Assembly: GCA_001311805.1 (NCBI GenBank)
Contig: BBCA01000040.1
Coordinates: 1 to 27,458, forward strand
DNA: 27,458 nucleotides
Direction of reading: 5' to 3'
Origin: Lentibacillus juripiscarius JCM 12147
Lineage (GTDB): Bacteria > Bacillota > Bacilli > Bacillales_D > Amphibacillaceae
Shown: positions 18,318 through 27,458 of the stretch, one piece after another
Numbering within the stretch: position 1 is the first letter of the stretch
Layout: every line of letters starts with the position of its first letter
Translations under genes and position numbers: made by a program
The notes under the pieces: model-generated
What the model was told of the DNA's origin: nothing
Database searches by the model: none
Seen by the model: only the letters and a program-made list of their open reading frames with translations

Positions 18318-18680
18318 TTACTCTAATATGCTTCTGGTGAATTCACAGACTTCCTCTACGTTGAACGGTTTAGCAAGCACTTCTTTCACAATCTCAAATT
18401 GTTGTGATTCTTTCATGATGTCTTCAGACAGACCGCTCATAACAATCGCCGGAATGGTAAACTGATCCTTTTCCAACTGTTCCAGCACCTGTACACCGTC
18501 AACAACCGGGAGCTTGTAGTGAAGCATGAGCAAGTCAAACGAACCTGCATATAGTGAATCAAGTGCTTCCTGGCCGGTTTCCGCAGTCGTTACACGATAC
18601 CCTTGACTCGTAAAAATTTCTGTTAGCAGCATGCGGATGCCTGGCTGGTCATCCACCACCAGTATTTCCTTTTTTCCCAT
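18318..18680 (-). CDS. spo0F: Spo0F-like response regulator with Asp-to-His at the phosphorylation site
   Basis: Single receiver domain, about 120 residues, in the place of spo0F (between pyrG and transaldolase). Spo0F passes phosphate from sporulation kinases to Spo0B. EILVVDDQPGIRMLLTEIF holds the acidic Mg2+ pair; VMSGLSED carries the Ser/Thr switch; VLAKPFNVEEV carries the conserved Lys. The strand that should present the acceptor Asp reads DLLMLHYKLPVVDG, with His (CAC, 18519–18521) where Spo0F has Asp54. One G-to-C change explains it. The start is uncertain: ATG 18680 gives MGKKEIL, matching the family; ATG 18692 or GTG 18716 are in frame upstream. Frame otherwise intact. Confidence 0.85.
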   Translation of the reverse strand: MGKKEILVVDDQPGIRMLLTEIFTSQGYRVTTAETGQEALDSLYAGSFDLLMLHYKLPVVDGVQVLEQLEKDQFTIPAIVMSGLSEDIMKESQQFEIVKEVLAKPFNVEEVCEFTRSILE

Positions 18681-18725
18681 TAGACCTGCCATCCCCCAAA
18701 CTTTTATTCTCCTCACGTCCTACAT

Positions 18726-18750
18726 ATTCTACAAAGATTAGCAAATTCCT
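18726..18750 (-). promoter_or_regulatory. Sigma-H-like promoter of spo0F
   Basis: On the minus strand GAAGGAATT (−35 type AGGA) is followed 13 bp later by AGAAT (−10 type GAAT), close to the sigma-H consensus. B. subtilis spo0F has a sigma-H promoter in this position. The GAGGAG ribosome site follows about 15 bp downstream. Confidence 0.5.
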
Positions 18751-18816
18751 TCTATTTAAAGAACAGAAATAATGCCGACTTTGGCGAAAAACGCGTGATT
18801 ATGCGGTTTATAGAAC

Positions 18817-18866
18817 AAAAGACCTAAATAAGAGACGAATGAACGTTCTCTATTTAGGTCTTTTTT
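18817..18866 (-). terminator. Intrinsic terminator of pyrG
   Basis: AAAAGACCTAAATA…GAGA and TCTC-TATTTAGGTCTTTT form a long stem (one bulge). It begins eight bases past the pyrG stop on the minus strand and has T-rich flanks in both directions. Confidence 0.85.
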
Positions 18867-18874
18867 CAGTATTT

Positions 18875-20476
<1,602 letters not shown>

Positions 20477-20638
20477 TCATCCCTCTTTCTTCCGTGTAAA
20501 AGTTACATCATAGTTGCGATACTCCTGGTTCCTATTAGGTTCTGCTGTATTGTTGGCGTTAACCATGAAGACTCTTTTCGTAAACGTTGTTATTTTTCCA
20601 GTGCAGTCGATCAAAACCGCGACACACTGCAAACAATT

Positions 20639-20812
20639 GTTGATTTCCGCTCCCGGCAGTCGCTTTCACCACGGGCATAAGTGCGACATCTGCTCAAGCT
20701 CTCGTTCGCTTTCGTAGTGTCTTCTTTACCGCGGGCAACGCTTCAGCTTCCTCCAGGATCTTCAGCCGCCCGCTTTCCCGCAGGAGTCGACTGCCCCTAC
20801 GCTCCAATCAAC
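20639..20812 (-). repeat. Dispersed intergenic element, family 2, copy B
   Basis: In reverse orientation to 5848–6125: GTTGATTTCCGCTCCCGGCA, CGCTTTCACCACGGGCATAA, GTGCGACATCTGCTCAAGC, GTAGTGTCTTCTTTACCGCG and CCCGCAGGAGTCGACTGCCC all have counterparts there. Lies in the pyrG–rpoE spacer. Confidence 0.75.
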
Positions 20813-20856
20813 CAGTGCATTAGCAACAATAATGGTAAGAAATCGAATAGCATAAA

Positions 20857-20978
20857 ACCAGCGGAGGAAATACACGGAGACTCCTGTGGGAGCAGAGGCC
20901 TAGATGAGACCCCGCAGTGCAAAGCACGAGGAGGCTCATCAGCCGCCCACGGAAAGCGAAGTGTATTTCTGGAGCGGT
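20857..20978 (+). repeat. Dispersed intergenic element, family 2, copy C
   Basis: AGACTCCTGTGGGAGCAGAG, AGGCCTAGATGAGACCCCGC, GCACGAGGAGGCTCATCAGC and GAGCGG flank-type blocks match copy A in the same orientation. GGAAATACAC near the start and GTGTATTTC near the end make terminal inverted repeats. Confidence 0.8.
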
Positions 20979-21114
20979 ATTCCAACCATCATCTCGATCT
21001 ACGTCGCAGTTTATAGAAACTGTTAAGCAGGGTTTCATCCTCTAGAGTGACGCAAAAAGCAACAGTCTTTTAGAAAACAGCCTTCATATAACAACCACTT
21101 ATAGCAGCTACCAT

Positions 21115-21154
21115 TAAAAAAGCGCTTCCCCCCGGTGGAACAGGGGAAGCGCTT
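21115..21154 (-). terminator. Intrinsic terminator of rpoE
   Basis: AAGCGCTTCCCC and GGGGAAGCGCTT form a perfect 12-bp stem with a 10–11-nt loop. On the minus strand the stem runs directly into TTTTTT. It lies about 70 bp past the rpoE stop. Confidence 0.88.
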
Positions 21155-21222
21155 GGTTCGTCGATTTTAGCGAGCCCAATGAAAATTGTAAGCCTATGTG
21201 TTTTAAAAGTCAAGCAGCCTTT

Positions 21223-21761
21223 TTATTTAAGATCCTCATCGTCGCCTTCTTTTTCATCGCTTTCAAATTCCTGATCGATGCCTTCAGTGTCTGCATCAAA
21301 GTCATCGCCTTCATCCAGATCCAGTTCGTCGATATCATCATCAAGCAGATCCTCATCAATATCAAGGTCCTCATCGGCAGCTGGTTTTTCGGGCTTTTCA
21401 GGCTTCTCGGGTTCTTTTTCTTTTTCGTTTCTTTCTTTGTTTCTTTTTGCTGCTTTTTCTTTTTGGTCTTTTTCTTGGCTGCCACATTAACTTCTTCGTC
21501 CATCTGGTCAACAGGATACCAGCGCTTCAACCCCCAGATTCCTGAACCAGCCATCAGAAAACGGCCATCGACTGTCAGATCTGTATAAAATTGTGCAATG
21601 AATTCTTGTTTTTGTTCATCGGTGAACCCTTTAAATGCTGCTGTTTTGTCATAAAGTTCGTTAAAGTCCATTGCTTTGTGCTCTTCCAGTAAAATTTCAT
21701 TTGCAATTTCCAGCATTGATTTTACTTCCAGTTCTTCGCGGCTGTATTCTTTCAAACTCAC
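21223..21761 (-). CDS. rpoE: RNA polymerase delta subunit (one frameshift)
   Basis: Gram-positive RNAP accessory subunit that weakens non-specific binding and speeds recycling. The N-terminal HARE-HTH domain is clear: SREELEVKSMLEIANEILLE, AMDFNELYDKTAAFKGFTDE, FYTDLTVDGRFLMAGSG and IWGLKRWYPVDQMDEEV. A Lys-rich linker follows. A missing A in the run at 21469–21473 then throws the frame into a basic artefact; the correct frame gives KPEKPEKPAADEDLDIDEDL and an Asp/Glu tail ending GDDEDLK. Restored length is about 179 residues. The start is GTG 21761 with AAGGGAG nine bases upstream. It precedes pyrG, the usual order. Confidence 0.94.
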
Positions 21762-21868
21762 GATACCGCACTCCCTTTTTCATATATTTCATCAGTAGGC
21801 CATGATGCCTGATAAATGACACACACTAATTGCACGATTACCTAGCAGCAGTGGAAATATACTCCGAC

Positions 21869-21960
21869 GCACAGGATAAGGAACGCTACGGCAGCGATGC
21901 ATCGCACGCAGAAAAAGTGCTTTCCTTTTTAAAGGACGTGCTAGTGCAGGCGTTGGTGAT
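21869..21960. repeat. Dispersed intergenic element, family 3, copy B
   Basis: CAGGATAAGGAACGCTACGG, CAGCGATGCATCGCACGCAG and AAAAAGTGCT blocks match the left part of 15689–15953 in the same orientation. Located 5' of rpoE. Confidence 0.75.
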
Positions 21961-22321
21961 TGTCATTGCAATTTCAACCTGCCCGTATTCCGCAGTAGTC
22001 TCGCATATTTCCACTTTATCATATCCCTTAAATCATACCATCCATTATAAACAAATCTCAATGGAATATGCCAGCAGAAACCATATTTTTACCTGTATTG
22101 CCTTTTGCTGGCCCGAATATGCAGGCTTTGCTGCTGGGGAATAATCCGTGGTTCACACTTAATACAAACAGAACAGAAAGTGGCTGGGACATAACGAAAC
22201 CATCAATATGAAAGAATTGTAACCACCGCTACAGAAAAATACTTTGCTGATTAAGGTGGAAACCCATTATAGTAAATGAAACGCTGCTGAACACTTTTAT
22301 ATAATGCGACGAAACTGCTAC
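21961..22321. other. Spacer between two repeats, no gene seen
   Basis: About 360 AT-rich bases upstream of rpoE and downstream of the icmF terminator. No conserved frame on either strand and no clear promoter pair. Confidence 0.5.
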
Positions 22322-22437
22322 GTTGATTTCCGTTCCAGCCAGTCGCTTTCACCCCAGGGCATAAGCGCGACATCTACTCAAGTTCTCTTCGTTCGCTTTC
22401 GTAGTGTCTTCTTTACCGCGGGCAACGCTTCAGCAAA
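22322..22437 (-). repeat. Dispersed intergenic element, family 2, copy D
   Basis: GTTGATTTCCGTTCCAGCCA, CGCTTTCACCCCAGGGCATA, GCGCGACATCTACTCAAG and GTAGTGTCTTCTTTACCGCG match copy B closely in the same orientation. Immediately precedes the icmF terminator hairpin. Confidence 0.75.
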
Positions 22438-22438
22438 G

Positions 22439-22501
22439 GAAAAACCCGAACTGCTCCAACATCTAACAGGCAAGATGTTGGATCATCGTTCGGGTTTTTC
22501 G
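22439..22501 (-). terminator. Terminator of the meaB–tetR–icmF operon
   Basis: Two-tier hairpin: outer GAAAAACCCGAAC / GTTCGGGTTTTTC, inner CCAACATCT / AGATGTTGG. On the minus strand the distal arm ends in GGGTTTTTCC. It lies 57 bp past the icmF stop. Confidence 0.88.
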
Positions 22502-22558
22502 TTGCTTTCATTCTTTTGTCCCGGCCTGTCGATATCCGCAGGCGTTATCCTGCGTCGT

Positions 22559-25500
22559 TTACATATTGCGGCGGTATTGGCCGCCCACTTCGTACAATGC
22601 ATTGGTAATCTGCCCGAGACTGGCCACTTTAACCGTTTCCATCAGCTCGGCGAAAATGTTGCCTCCTGAAGCTGCCACTTGTTTCAGCCGTTCGAGGGCA
22701 GGCCCCGACGCTTCTTTATTGGCATCCTGAAATTTCTTCAATTCACTGATCTGGTGCTCTTTTTCCTCTTTGGACGCACGGGCAAGCTCCATAGAGTCAA
22801 TTTGCTCGCCAGAAGATGGGTTCGGGTTCAGGTACGTATTGACCCCAACAATCGGAAGTTCCCCGGAATGTTTTTTCCTTCATAGTAAAGTGATTCTTCC
22901 TGGATTTTGCCGCGCTGGTATTGGCGTTCCATCGCACCGAGGACACCACCACGGTCGTTCATTTTCTCAAATTCCTGGAGCACGGCCTCTTCAACGAGAT
23001 CAGTCAGCTCCTCTACAATGAACGAGCCTTGCAGTGAATTCTCCGTCTTAGTCAGGCCAAATTCTTTATTAATGATCATTTGAATAGCCATTGCCCGGCG
23101 CACTGATTCTTCCGTTGGTGTCGTAATCGCTTCGTCGTACGCATTCGTGTGCAAGGAATTCGTGTTGTCCTGAATCGCCAAGAGTGCTTGCAGTGTCGTC
23201 CGGATATCGTTAAAATCGATTTCCTGTGCGTGCAGCGAGCGTCCGGAAGTCTGGATATGGTACTTCAGCTTCTGGCTCCGTTCATTCGCCTCGTATTTAT
23301 CGCGCATGACAATCGCCCAGATGCGGCGGGCAACCCGGCCAATCACCGTATATTCCGGATCGAGTCCATTAGAGAAGAAAAAGGACAGATTCGATGCAAA
23401 TTTGTTCACGTCCATGCCCCTGCTCAAGTAATACTCCACATATGTGAATCCGTTGGCAAGCGTGAAGGCCAGCTGTGTGATTGGATTGGCACCTGCTTCC
23501 GCAATATGATAGCCGGAAATCGACACCGAGTAATAGTTGCGGACATGTTTATCAATAATACTGCTGAATGTCGCCCATCATTCTTAGGGCAAATTCGGTT
23601 GAGAAAATGCACGTGTTCTGGCCTTGATCTTCTTTCAAAATATCCGCCTGCACCGTACCGCGGACAATAGATATCGTGTCATCTTTTAAACTTTCGTATT
23701 CTTCCGCGGACGGCTCACGCCCGTTTTCCGACCGGAATTTATCCAGCTGCTGATCAATAGCCGTATTGAAAAACATCGCCAGAATGATCGGTGCCGGTCC
23801 ATTGATGGTCATCGATACCGATGTTTTCGGATCGGTCAGATCAAAGCCGTCATACAGCTTTTTCATGTCATCGAGTGTACAAATGTTGACCCCGCTTTCG
23901 CCGACTTTCCCATATATGTCCGGGCGTGTTGCCGGGTCCTCACCGTATAGAGTGACTGAATCAACGCCGTGGACAGCCGTTTTGCCTCACTGTCTTTCGA
24001 TAAATAGTGAAAACGGCGATTCGTCCGCTCCGGTGTTCCTTCGCCGGCAAATTGGCGGGTCGGGTCTTCCCCTTCACGTTTAAGCGGGAAAAACGCCTGC
24101 TGTGAACGGGAATGCACCAGGCAGATTTTCTTTCATGAGCCATTCAAGGCGCTCGCCCCAGTCTTCATATTTTGGCAGGATGACTTTAGGGATCTTCAGT
24201 CCGGAAATGGATTCTGTCGTCAGTTCCATTTCAAATTGCTTGTCACGGACAGTGTACACCAGCTTGTCACCGCTATACTGCTCCACGAGGTTATCCCAAG
24301 CGTCCAGCTGCTTTTGGCGGATGGATCCATTCTTTCTTCGTAGTTTTGAATGGCGCTGTCGATGGACTTGGCACCTGTTTCATCATCCAGCTCCTGCTTC
24401 GCCCCTTCTAGCCGGTAAAGTTTCCGGGCAATGTCACGCTGCTCGTTCGTATGTTTGTGATACTGGCGCACATGGGTGGCGATTTCGCGCAAATAATGCC
24501 GGCGTTCATTCGTGATAATCATGTTTTGTTTTTCGGCAATGGTGTTCCGGTCAAAATCGACCTGCTCATCCCAGCCGTACCGTTCACATAATGTATCGAT
24601 CATCGTAGCAAACAATGCATTCGTGCCAGCATCGTTAAACTGGCTGGCAATCGTGCCGAATACCGGGAATTTTTCCTTGTCCTGGCCGAACAGCAGATGG
24701 CTGCGCTCATATTGCTTGCGCACCTGATTCAGTGCATCTTCCGAACCTTTCTGCTCATACTTGTTGATGACAATGAAATCGGCAAAATCAATCATGTCAA
24801 TTTTCTCCAGCTGGGAAGGCGCACCGAATTCAGCCGTCATGACGTACATCGACAGGTCGGTAATATCCGTGATGGCGGCATCCCCCTGACCGATGCCGCT
24901 CGTTTCGACGATTATAAAGTCGTAGCTGGCTGCACGGACAACATCGATAATTTCCTGCAATGATTTGGCTAGTTCTGTCCGGGATTCGCGTGTGGCCAAT
25001 GAGCGCATGTAAACACGGTCGTAAAAATGGCATTCATCCGGATTCGGTCACCGAGGAGCGCTCCGCCAGTTTTCTTTCGTCGGGTCAATGGAAATGATGG
25101 CGATTTTATCTGGGATTTCGTTGACAAATCGGCGGATCAGCTCATCGGTCAATGAGCTTTTTCCGGCACCGCCCGTTCCGGTGATTCCAATCGCCGGTGC
25201 CTGATTTGACGCTGCACGCAGGGAGTTAAGTACCGCGTTAAGCTCGTCATCGTCCTTATTATTTTCCATGTATGTGATGAAGCGTGCCACTGCCTGACGT
25301 TCCCCAGCATATAATTTATCCCAGTTGTCATCCAGGTCATAGGAAGGCACGAAATCACATTCTTCGAGCATCTCGTTGATCATGCCCTGGAGTCCCAGCT
25401 CCCGTCCATTGTCCGGCGAAAAAATGCGGGCGACACCGTAATCTTCCAACTCTTTAATTTCCCGTGGAATGATGACGCCGCCGCCACCGCCATAGACGCG

Positions 25501-25785
25501 AATGTGGCCGGCACCCAGTTCATTGAGCAAATCAACCATATATTTAAAGTATTCAACATGACCACCCTGATAGGATGAAATCGCAATCCCCTGGGCGTCT
25601 TCCTGAATTGCTGCGTACACCACTTCTTCCACCGAGCGGTTATGCCCGAGGTGAACAACCTCTGCCCCGCTCGACTGGAGAATTCGCCGCATAATGTTGA
25701 TGGACGCATCATGCCCGTCATACAGGCTGGACGCCGTCACAAAGCGGACAGGGTTCACTGGTTTATAAATTTGCACTTGCTCCAT
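22559..25785 (-). CDS. icmF: Fused isobutyryl-CoA mutase IcmF (eight frame-breaking sites)
   Basis: Adenosylcobalamin enzyme interconverting isobutyryl-CoA and butyryl-CoA, with its G-protein chaperone built in. Domains in order: B12-binding (residues about 15–140: [16 protein letters not shown] with the cobalt-ligand His, [25 protein letters not shown]); P-loop GTPase (about 200–420: [55 protein letters not shown]); linker; TIM-barrel mutase ([73 protein letters not shown]). The [10 protein letters not shown] pattern fits isobutyryl- rather than methylmalonyl-CoA mutases. Breaks near 25075, 25070, 25023, 24312, 24089, 23963, 23555 and 22871 divide it into seven frames; all six inter-domain joins read through once repaired, giving about 1077 residues. 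ATG 25785 follows AAAGGGGGA, 21 bp after tetR. Confidence 0.93.
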
Positions 25786-25806
25786 GATTCATTATCCCCC
25801 TTTATA

Positions 25807-26446
25807 TTATTCCGTACTTGCTGCCGTCTCGCCATCAACCGAAAGCGCTTGCAATACATAGTGCGTTTGCCGTTCGATATACGCCTCCAGGGTGAATTGC
25901 TTTTGCAGCATCCACCGTCTGAATCCCCACATCTGCCCCTGCACAAAAAATATTGTTGGCAATCAGAGCAGCATCCTGGCTGGAGATGGATTCCGGCAGA
26001 CAGGCAACAATCACTTTTTCCAGCATGCCGACCATATCACGCTCCTTTTCGAGGACGTATTCTTTCGATTCCTTTTTCAGCGATTTGACTTCCTGGTACA
26101 TGATGATGACTTCCTCCTGCATGTCATCCATAAGACGGAAGTACGATGCCACTACCCGTTTAAGATTGGCAACAGAGGGGCTATTCCAGTCAATGGCCGC
26201 TTCCAGGCGCTCCCTTACCTGCTGATAAATCGCATCACAGACGAGAAAAAGCACATCTTCCTTCGTGCGAATGTATTCGTATAGCGTACCGATGCTAAAG
26301 CCTGATTCTTTGGCGATCTCCCGGGTGGTTGTACGGTGGAACCCTTTCTCTTTAAACAGCGTGATTGCCCCTTTGATCATTTGGCCGCGGCGCTTCTCAA
26401 TCAGTTCCGCATCCTTCACATTGGAAAGGACTGAATCATCCGTCAT
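25807..26446 (-). CDS. TetR-family transcriptional regulator (one frameshift)
   Basis: About 212 residues after repair. The N-terminal TetR helix-turn-helix is plain: GAITLFKEKGFHRTTTREIA followed by KESGFSIGTLYEYIRTKEDV. The C-terminal ligand domain includes LPESISSQDAALIANNIFV and, in the next frame, QMWGFRRWMLQKQFTLEAYI and ERQTHYVLQAL, typical of TetR regulators linked to acyl-CoA metabolism. One extra T in the run 25945–25950 causes the early stop. ATG 26446 follows AGGAAGGGGG and overlaps the meaB 3' end by 11 bp, so it is translationally coupled between meaB and icmF. It probably represses this operon in response to an acyl-CoA; this is inferred from context only, and no operator could be assigned. 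Confidence 0.88.
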
Positions 26447-27375
26447 TTGGCCGCCCCCCTTCCTCTTTCCACTTCGCAAAAATCGTTTTGGCCAGCCGAT
26501 ACGGATCACTGTCCGCAGCAATGGCTGTATCCGATGTTTCGATATAGGCCCTTACCTCGCGCCAGATTTCTTCCCTGATAAGCTCATACACCTCAAGCTC
26601 CTGCTGCCGTTTGCGCCGTTGTTTGCCTGCTTCAGTCTGGTACAAATAATCATGATGATCCTGAATGGCTTGCCACAGTTTATCGATTCCTTTGTTTTCC
26701 GTTGTAATCGTTTTGATGATGGGCAAATCTTGCGGATCCGCAGCGGTCATCATGACGAGTTCTTTCAGGAGTGCTTTTAGCTTGCCGACCCCATGGAGAT
26801 CCGCTTTGTTGATGACAAACAAATCGGCTATCTCCATGATGCCGGCTTTAAAAACCTGCAGCACATCACCACTGTTCGGCGTCAGGACAAGTGCTGTCGT
26901 GTCAGCAATTTTCATAATATCCAGCTCAGACTGGCCGACGCCGACCGTTTCAATGACGACCACATCAAACCCATACGCATCACAAATCCGGACCGCATCT
27001 TTCGTCGCACGCGCCAGCCCGCCGAGACTCCCGCGTGTTGCCATACTGCGAATGTACACACCGTCATCGGTGAAATGTTCGTTCATGCGAACCCGATCAC
27101 CAAGCAGTGCACCACCACTGAACGGACTCGTCGGGTCGACCGCAATCACCGCAATCGTTTTGTCCGCATTGCGCACATGGGTGATCAACCGGTTCACGAG
27201 CGAGCTCTTGCCGGCACCCGGAGACCCGGTAATCCCGACATAGACCGCCTGCTTCTGCTGGGAAAACACATCACTCAGCATCGCTAGCTTATCCGGATCG
27301 TCATTTTCCGTTATCGTTATCGCCCGGGCAAGCGCACGTATATTGTTGGTTCATTTGTTCGACAAGATGGTGCAT
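26436..27375 (-). CDS. meaB: MeaB/ArgK-type GTPase, mutase chaperone (one frameshift)
   Basis: G3E P-loop GTPase that guards and loads B12 into acyl-CoA mutases. YVGITGSPGAGKSSLVNRLI (Walker A), [60 protein letters not shown] (Walker B/switch) and FVINKADLHG (base recognition) define it; a C-terminal helical tail (QQELEVYELIREEIWREVRA) is the dimerisation arm. The N-terminus MHHLVEQMNQQY lies in another frame from RALARAITITENDDPDKLAM because of an indel near 27338–27342, probably a lost TA. ATG 27375 follows AAAGGATG. About 313 residues. It heads the visible operon; further genes may lie upstream beyond the window. Confidence 0.92.
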
Positions 27376-27429
27376 GGATATTGGTACATCCTTTCTAGTG
27401 CGGCCGGGTTGCTGTGCCGCGGAATTTTG

Positions 27430-27458
27430 TGGCGCCCTCGCTCGATTCGTGGGCGCTC
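27430..27458. repeat. Start of a second array of the 20-bp unit
   Basis: GCGCCCTCGCTCGATTCGTG then GGCGCTC matches the units of the array at 1–217 (CCTCGCTCGATTTGCCCC, TTGGCGCTCCCCTCG). The window ends within it, so copy number is unknown. Confidence 0.55.

Noticed and set aside
22559..25785. Separate small genes or a pseudogene in place of icmF
   Set aside because: Every join reads through in the expected IcmF order once single-base indels are repaired, and the same error type occurs in essential genes.

Overview
The window is a chromosomal segment of a spore-forming, low-GC Gram-positive bacterium. Gene content and order follow the Bacillus subtilis glyA–rpoE region: glyA, ywlG, rpiB/ywlF, ywlE, mntP/ywlD, ywlC/sua5, ywlB, spoIIR, prmC, prfA, tdk, rpmE, rho, glpX, murA, transaldolase, spo0F, pyrG, rpoE. 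The acidic proteins, long intergenic spacers and MITE-like intergenic repeats point to a halotolerant Bacillaceae of the Virgibacillus/Lentibacillus/Oceanobacillus type; this placement is inference. Every gene I can support lies on the minus strand, so transcription runs from high to low coordinates.

Layout, left to right. 1–217 is a degenerate tandem array of about 20–21 bp units. 256–5591 holds glyA, ywlG, rpiB, ywlE, mntP and sua5 (serine/glycine and one-carbon metabolism, pentose phosphate, protein-arginine dephosphorylation, manganese export, tRNA t6A). 5592–6411 is a long spacer with a hairpin, a dispersed repeat and a cluster of DnaA-box-like 9-mers. 6412–9692 holds ywlB, spoIIR (forespore-to-mother-cell signal) and the prmC–prfA translation-termination pair. 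9693–11176 is an AT-rich accessory patch: a RelE/ParE-type toxin–antitoxin pair and a structured relic resembling the right end/omega-RNA part of an IS200/IS605 element with no transposase or TnpB. 11177–15589 holds tdk, type-B L31, rho and glpX. 15954–18680 holds murA, transaldolase and a Spo0F-like response regulator. 18875–21761 holds pyrG and rpoE (RNA polymerase delta). 22559–27375 is an acyl-CoA mutase operon: meaB, a TetR-family regulator and icmF (fused isobutyryl-CoA mutase).

Fifteen of the 24 genes are split by frame-breaking indels (26 sites by my reading), most of them one base missing in a short homopolymer. Because conserved core genes such as glyA, murA and rpoE are hit this way, while the other frame still encodes the missing conserved part, I read them as sequencing/assembly errors. 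Coordinates are given for the reconstructed full-length genes.

Most notable: the Spo0F orthologue has His (CAC) where the phospho-accepting Asp should be; a DnaA-box cluster lies between ywlC and ywlB; an orphan omega-RNA-like structure sits beside a toxin–antitoxin pair; several intergenic repeat families recur in both orientations; and fbaA and ywjG are missing from an otherwise conserved gene order.
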